NCBI GenBank assembly: GCA_034430595.1
Contig: DAOUEL010000002.1
Span: forward strand, 6,626 to 70,625
From: E44-bin32 sp034430595
GTDB taxonomy: Bacteria; Chloroflexota; Anaerolineae; Anaerolineales; E44-bin32
Direction: 5' to 3'
DNA length: 64,000 nucleotides
Every line of letters starts with the position of its first letter. Positions within the stretch are counted from its first letter, which is position 1. Below, one piece after another: positions 59,716 through 64,000 of the stretch. A model generated the notes under the pieces. That model was not told the DNA's origin, made no database searches, and was given only the letters and a program-made list of their open reading frames with translations. Both the position numbers and the translations under genes were made by a program.

Positions 59716-60750
59716 TCAAGGACGCAAGGGCGGCGAATGACCGGGCGCCTCCTCATAAAGCCAGCAGCGCACGCTCTGACCGGGCCAGAATTCGATCAGC
59801 CCCGGCTCATCCCGCCCGCAGATCTGCAGGTGATACTCGGATCGGGCTGTGCAGCGTTCGGCGAAGCGGCAGCCGGTCGGAAGTTGGGCCGGATCTGGAA
59901 CGCTCCCGGGGATCGAGGGAAGCTTCTCTCCGGGTTCGGTCTTTACCGGAAGCGACGCGATCAGCCCCTGCGTATATGGATGGCGTGGGCGGTGAAAGAT
60001 CTGGTTGATCTCCCCCTGCTCCACGAAATGACCGGCGTACATCACGGCCGCGCGCTCACACATCCCGGCGATCACGCCCATATCATGCGTGATCAGCAGG
60101 ATGGCCATGTTTCGCTCTTGCTGCAGCGAGCGCATAAGCTCGAGAATCTGTGCCTGGATGGTCGCATCGAGCGCAGTCGTTGGCTCATCGGCGATCAACA
60201 GATCAGGTTCAAGTGCCAGTGCCAGCGCGATCATCACCCGCTGCGCCTGGCCGCCGGATAGTTCGTGGGGATAGGCATGCGCTCGTTCGGCAGCATCCGG
60301 AATGCCTACCCGTTCAAATAGGGCGATGGCCTGCCGCCAGGCACGGCTGTGCTCCCAGCCGCGATGGACCTGGAAGATCTCCGCCAGCTGGGTACCAATG
60401 GTGAAGACCGGGTTCAGACGCCGGGCGGGGTCCTGGAAGATCATGCTCATGCGCGGACCGCGCACATCAGCCATCTCGCGTTCGGAAAGCGCATTCAGGG
60501 ACTGCCCATCAAGCACGATCTCCCCGGCTACGATCCGGCCAGGCGGTCGAATCAAACGCAGTAAAGAGAATGCCATCACCGTCTTACCAGAACCTGATTC
60601 TCCAACGATGCCAAACGTCTGACCTCTCTCCACAATAAGGTCGATAGAGTCGACAGCCCGTATGAGTCCATGCTCGGACACGAAATGGACCGTCAACCCC
60701 TCGACACTCAGTAGATGAGTATCAATCTTCTTGCTTAGAATAATGCTCAT
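59716..60750 (-). CDS. dppD: peptide ABC transporter ATP-binding protein (DppD/OppD type)
   Basis: A 344-residue ATPase. Walker A is GIVGESGSGKTVMAFSLLR, the signature is ELSGGQAQRVMIALAL, Walker B is PDLLIADEPTTALDATIQ, and the H-loop is LLITHDMGVIAG. The C-terminal oligopeptide-transporter extension (PYTQGLIASLP, then CRFAERC with two Cys) separates it from amino-acid or sugar importers. It lies 155 bp behind the permease fusion. The DppF partner and binding protein are not in the window. Confidence 0.94.
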   Translation of the reverse strand: MSIILSKKIDTHLLSVEGLTVHFVSEHGLIRAVDSIDLIVERGQTFGIVGESGSGKTVMAFSLLRLIRPPGRIVAGEIVLDGQSLNALSEREMADVRGPRMSMIFQDPARRLNPVFTIGTQLAEIFQVHRGWEHSRAWRQAIALFERVGIPDAAERAHAYPHELSGGQAQRVMIALALALEPDLLIADEPTTALDATIQAQILELMRSLQQERNMAILLITHDMGVIAGMCERAAVMYAGHFVEQGEINQIFHRPRHPYTQGLIASLPVKTEPGEKLPSIPGSVPDPAQLPTGCRFAERCTARSEYHLQICGRDEPGLIEFWPGQSVRCWLYEEAPGHSPPLRP

Positions 60751-60905
60751 TCTTATTCAGACTTGACTGCAATTTGATTCAGGAGGGCCCTTCACCCGGA
60801 CATGCTTGATCAATGCTCTCACGCTTTCTATGAGAGCTTTTCCCACTCCTGGTTCGGGAACCAGCGGGGGTGCTGTAGAATAACCGCAACCTATTGTGGC
60901 GCATT

Positions 60906-63900
60906 TCAATATTCTCGCTCACGTCCCAAGATCATCAAACCAAGCGTAACACAACGCCCAGACCGTTCTAATTTTTCGGCAGATATTCGGTCCAGTGTAT
61001 CAGCAGGCGTACCGGCGGTTTCCTCCCAACCACTCCAGGTAACACCGATCCAGGGCGCTTCGGCTCCCGAATCATATTGGCTCCCTTTATCGAAGACCAC
61101 ACCCAAATCAACGGCTTCTCCACCCCGCGCCGCCCTTGTGCCGACTCTCCGTGCGGCCTCATCGAATAATTCCACCAGCCTCAGGCTTCCACCGCTGAGG
61201 AAATCAACACCCTCACCGCTGCCTGCTCCCAATCCACGCAGATCGACGACCGCGACGACATCAAAGGCGTTCTGGAATCCACGCTTCGCCTGCAGCAAGC
61301 GCGAGATCTTTGGTGGCGAGACCGTTTCACCAGCCTCAAGCCCCTCACCACTGTAGGCGACGAAAAGCATTGTCCGATTAGGCTGATACCCCGTCTCTTG
61401 CATAGCCCGTATAGCTTCCAGCATCACAGCTACCCCGCTTGCGTTGTCATTCGCGCCCGGATAGATTGCCCCAAACGGCCCCATTGGCGCGGAGTCATAC
61501 TTCGCCATGACGATGATCATCTCATCATTCAACTCAGTGGAGGTACCAGGAAGGTGTCCGATCACATTCCAGGCTGGCTGCTTTCTAACAATCGTACCCT
61601 CGATGCTCATCTCCACGGTCGTCGGGGTCTCAATCGATACGAGTTGCTCGACTGGCAAACCCTCTGATAGGTCGCGAAGTTCCTCGACCGTCATATCTAC
61701 GCTGGCAAGGATATCGTTGGCTACAGTCTCTGTAATCCACAGAATCGGTGAGACATCTCCGGCTTCACGCCCCGTTCCAAATAACCGGTACCTTGGATCT
61801 TGCGAAGAGATCGTGAAACGGCGCTGGACATTTGTGGGGTCTGGTGCAACGACAAGAATCCCGGCCGTCGGGATGTTGGACATGTAGAATGCTTCCCGGT
61901 CGCTGGCAACCAACACAATATCATCTGAGAAGTCGTAAGCTTCCAGCGCAGGAAACATCCCGAACGCACCCCGCCGCACCTGCTCACCCACTGCAACGAC
62001 AAGCACCTTGCCCCGGGCTGTGCCCATCGTGCGTGAGCCGCTTGGGTATTCCGAAAAATCCTTCCTGTAATCCATTCGGCGATCTGCAACATCAAGGTAA
62101 GGCATGGAATCTATTTGTTCATAATCCCGCTTTCGAGTCTGGAAATAGGTGAATTCTTCACCGGCTGGTTGCAGGCCTAGGTCTTTGAACTGCATTGCAA
62201 TCCATTGTGCTGCCAGCTCCATTCCTTCCGACCCCAGCGCGCGTCCTTCCAGACCTGGATATGCCAGAGTATTAACCGTGGCCTTCGCTTCCTGCCCGCT
62301 AAAGGCCTGAGCCTGCCCACTGTAGATTTGTGTTGCCCCGGTACCGCCGCGAAGCCAGGTCAGAGCGATGAGTGCCACGATTCCAAAGGATACGGTATAG
62401 CGATTGATTAGTCTGGTCACGCGCACGCCAGCGTCTTCAATCAACTGCCGCATCCCTTCGCCAAACAGGTTGAAACCAAGGATCGCGATGAAAAACGCAA
62501 GGGCGGGGTAAAGACCTGTCCAGGGATAGCTATAGGCATATTGGCGCACATTGCTCAATAAGGCCGACCATTCGGGGACATCCGAGTAATGATATGGTGG
62601 TGCGAAAGCGTCGAGCTCAGCAAAAGCGCCGCCACCGATGAAGATACCCACAAAGCCCAATTCACCCAGAAGCATGAGCACGCCGCCCATTTCCAAGGCA
62701 GAGAGAACGATCAGGGAGGGAACGAGGTTGGGCAGGACATGGCGGAAGACGATTCTCGTCGTCCGCTGCCCAACAGCCAGCGCCGCCTCGATGAAGGTTT
62801 TAGGCCGGATTGCGATGACCTGCGCGCGCACAAACTGCATCACCTCACCCCAGCCAACAAAAGCCAGAGCGATAATAAAAGGTTGGAAACCCTTCCGAAT
62901 GCCGATGGCCAGGATTAAAGTCATTGCCAGGAGAAGGGATGGAAAGGCAGAGAGGATCTCACTCAGTCCTGTGATTGACCGATCCAGCCAGCGGTTCGCG
63001 TTCCAACCAGCTAAAGCTCCGAGGATAAAACCAATCACAAGTCGCGCCGCTACTACAATCAACGCCAGACGCAGTGTCTGCCATGCGCCTGTAAACACTA
63101 GGCTCATGATGTCCCGCCCGAGGACATCCGTCCCCCATGGGTATTCATCGCCCGGTTCGAAGGGCGGGATCCTCATCTCACCATTCACGATCGTCAGACC
63201 CCGGGTTGTATACGGGCTATGGATTGACAGCCGGTCACCAAAGAAAAAGACCACCCCCAGCGCGATGACCAGAATCGTTCCAATCAGCAGTGGCCCATTC
63301 CCGAGCAGGATGCTTGCCCAGGCTCGCCCTCCCCGCTTCCACTCGCCGTTTTGACCCTTGTCCTCAGGTGCTTCTTTTCCCGCCAGAATTGAACGGAATG
63401 CGTTCTGCTGATCGATGTCTATGCTCTTCTTGCTACGGCCAGGCAGCTGAACATGCATGACAGCAGACTTGATGCCCCCAAAGAGTTCACCCAGCCTGAT
63501 AAGAAGCGGGACGCGCTCCTCGCGTGTCACCAGCCCCCCAGAGGCAGCCAAGCGTGGATCGACGACTCGGAAGGACAGGTCGATCAAGAGATTCACCAGG
63601 ATGAACAGAACACCCAGGCTTAGAACCATCATGACAGCGAAATCGTCGTCCTGGCGGGCAATTGCCCGCAGCAAATTGAATCCCAAGCCTGGCCAGCTGA
63701 AGAACAGCTCAACAACGGGCAAGCTGATGAGTGCGTAACGCAGCGAGGTTCCGACGGTGGTGATGATCGGGATGAGTGCGTTACGCAGCGCGTGCCGGGT
63801 CAATACGTACCTGGAGGCAAGACCCTTTCCGCGCGCTGTTCTGATGTAGTCTTGAGAAAGTACGTCGCGCATGGAAACGAATGTCACGCGCGTGATCTGT

Positions 63901-64000
63901 GCGATTGGACGGGCAGCCAGCACGATCGCAGGCAAGACCAGGTGCAAATCCCATCCGAACCCCCCGACCGGCAGGATGGTATGACCTATGGATTGGGTTA
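60906..64000 (-). CDS. DppB-DppC permease fused to an M28-like domain (N-terminus outside window)
   Basis: The frame is open from the window edge to the stop at 60906 (1030 codons seen). In order from the edge: the C-terminal half of a DppB-type permease (about 1-155) with coupling loop DYIRTARGKGLASRYVLTRH; a charged linker (about 155-225); a full DppC-type permease (about 225-520) with coupling loop IEAALAVGQRTTRIVFRHVL; an extra TM helix (about 535-550); and an M28 peptidase-like domain (about 565-1030) starting LEGRALGSEGMELAAQWIAM. In the M28 part the Asp of GANDNASGVA is kept. The first zinc His (usually AHYDS) is Lys (AKYDS), and the last (usually HTPxDT) is Gly (AGTPADTLD), so catalysis is doubtful. 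It is likely a peptide transporter with a substrate-holding outer domain. Confidence 0.88.
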   Translation of the reverse strand, partial: TQSIGHTILPVGGFGWDLHLVLPAIVLAARPIAQITRVTFVSMRDVLSQDYIRTARGKGLASRYVLTRHALRNALIPIITTVGTSLRYALISLPVVELFFSWPGLGFNLLRAIARQDDDFAVMMVLSLGVLFILVNLLIDLSFRVVDPRLAASGGLVTREERVPLLIRLGELFGGIKSAVMHVQLPGRSKKSIDIDQQNAFRSILAGKEAPEDKGQNGEWKRGGRAWASILLGNGPLLIGTILVIALGVVFFFGDRLSIHSPYTTRGLTIVNGEMRIPPFEPGDEYPWGTDVLGRDIMSLVFTGAWQTLRLALIVVAARLVIGFILGALAGWNANRWLDRSITGLSEILSAFPSLLLAMTLILAIGIRKGFQPFIIALAFVGWGEVMQFVRAQVIAIRPKTFIEAALAVGQRTTRIVFRHVLPNLVPSLIVLSALEMGGVLMLLGELGFVGIFIGGGAFAELDAFAPPYHYSDVPEWSALLSNVRQYAYSYPWTGLYPALAFFIAILGFNLFGEGMRQLIEDAGVRVTRLINRYTVSFGIVALIALTWLRGGTGATQIYSGQAQAFSGQEAKATVNTLAYPGLEGRALGSEGMELAAQWIAMQFKDLGLQPAGEEFTYFQTRKRDYEQIDSMPYLDVADRRMDYRKDFSEYPSGSRTMGTARGKVLVVAVGEQVRRGAFGMFPALEAYDFSDDIVLVASDREAFYMSNIPTAGILVVAPDPTNVQRRFTISSQDPRYRLFGTGREAGDVSPILWITETVANDILASVDMTVEELRDLSEGLPVEQLVSIETPTTVEMSIEGTIVRKQPAWNVIGHLPGTSTELNDEMIIVMAKYDSAPMGPFGAIYPGANDNASGVAVMLEAIRAMQETGYQPNRTMLFVAYSGEGLEAGETVSPPKISRLLQAKRGFQNAFDVVAVVDLRGLGAGSGEGVDFLSGGSLRLVELFDEAARRVGTRAARGGEAVDLGVVFDKGSQYDSGAEAPWIGVTWSGWEETAGTPADTLDRISAEKLERSGRCVTLGLMILGREREY

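Noticed and set aside
60826..60864. Two small hairpins between the permease fusion and dppD as a terminator
   Set aside because: A T-run follows only on the plus strand, where no gene ends; on the minus strand they lack a T-run.

Overview
The window looks like core chromosome of a GC-rich bacterium, most likely Chloroflexota (Anaerolineae-like). That placement is inference. It rests on membrane-anchored TPR proteins with Thr/Pro-repeat linkers after the anchor, a one-chain glycyl-tRNA synthetase, a CIRCE-controlled groESL operon, a full 14-gene Complex I operon, and dnaG next to a large group-1 sigma factor. I saw no transposase, phage gene or CRISPR array.

Layout. 1-8.9 kb (minus): LysM protein (cut by the edge), rho, then the run rpsB-tsf-pyrH-frr-uppS-cdsA-glpX plus a coiled-coil membrane protein. 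8.9-13.7 kb (minus): ugd, an active/inactive M16 peptidase pair, acpS and a FlK-like thioesterase. 13.8-20.1 kb (plus): Rrf2 regulator, nitroreductase, and a partial histidine-utilisation cluster (hutU, two membrane proteins, hutI, and a 58-residue membrane protein). 20.2-23.2 kb (minus): lipoprotein, PspC protein, groEL, groES with CIRCE. 23.2-28.4 kb: three TPR proteins around a divergent promoter, then two small membrane proteins. 28.4-31.3 kb: ribonuclease Z, FmdB zinc ribbon, a gene-poor stretch, a frameshifted Mth938-like gene and acylphosphatase. 31.4-45.9 kb (minus): nuoA-N. 46.2-54.1 kb (minus): rpoD, dnaG, fused glyQS, recO. 54.3-58.1 kb: lipoprotein, cdd, CBS/CorC membrane protein, glmU, tRNA-Gln. 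58.2-64 kb (minus): response regulator with a Roadblock-like domain, then a peptide ABC transporter (dppD ATPase and a DppB-DppC-M28-like fusion running off the window).

How the genes work together. Translation (rpsB, tsf, frr, glyQS, tRNA-Gln), envelope building (uppS, cdsA, glmU, ugd), respiration (nuo), chaperones (groESL) and replication/transcription (dnaG, rpoD, rho) dominate. The less ordinary items are the permease-permease-pseudopeptidase fusion, an acidic tail of about 110 residues on ribosomal protein S2, a repeated promoter layout in which a -10 box lies 6-7 nt before the start codon (predicting leaderless mRNAs), the TPR cluster, and structured leaders on rpsB, rho and ugd.
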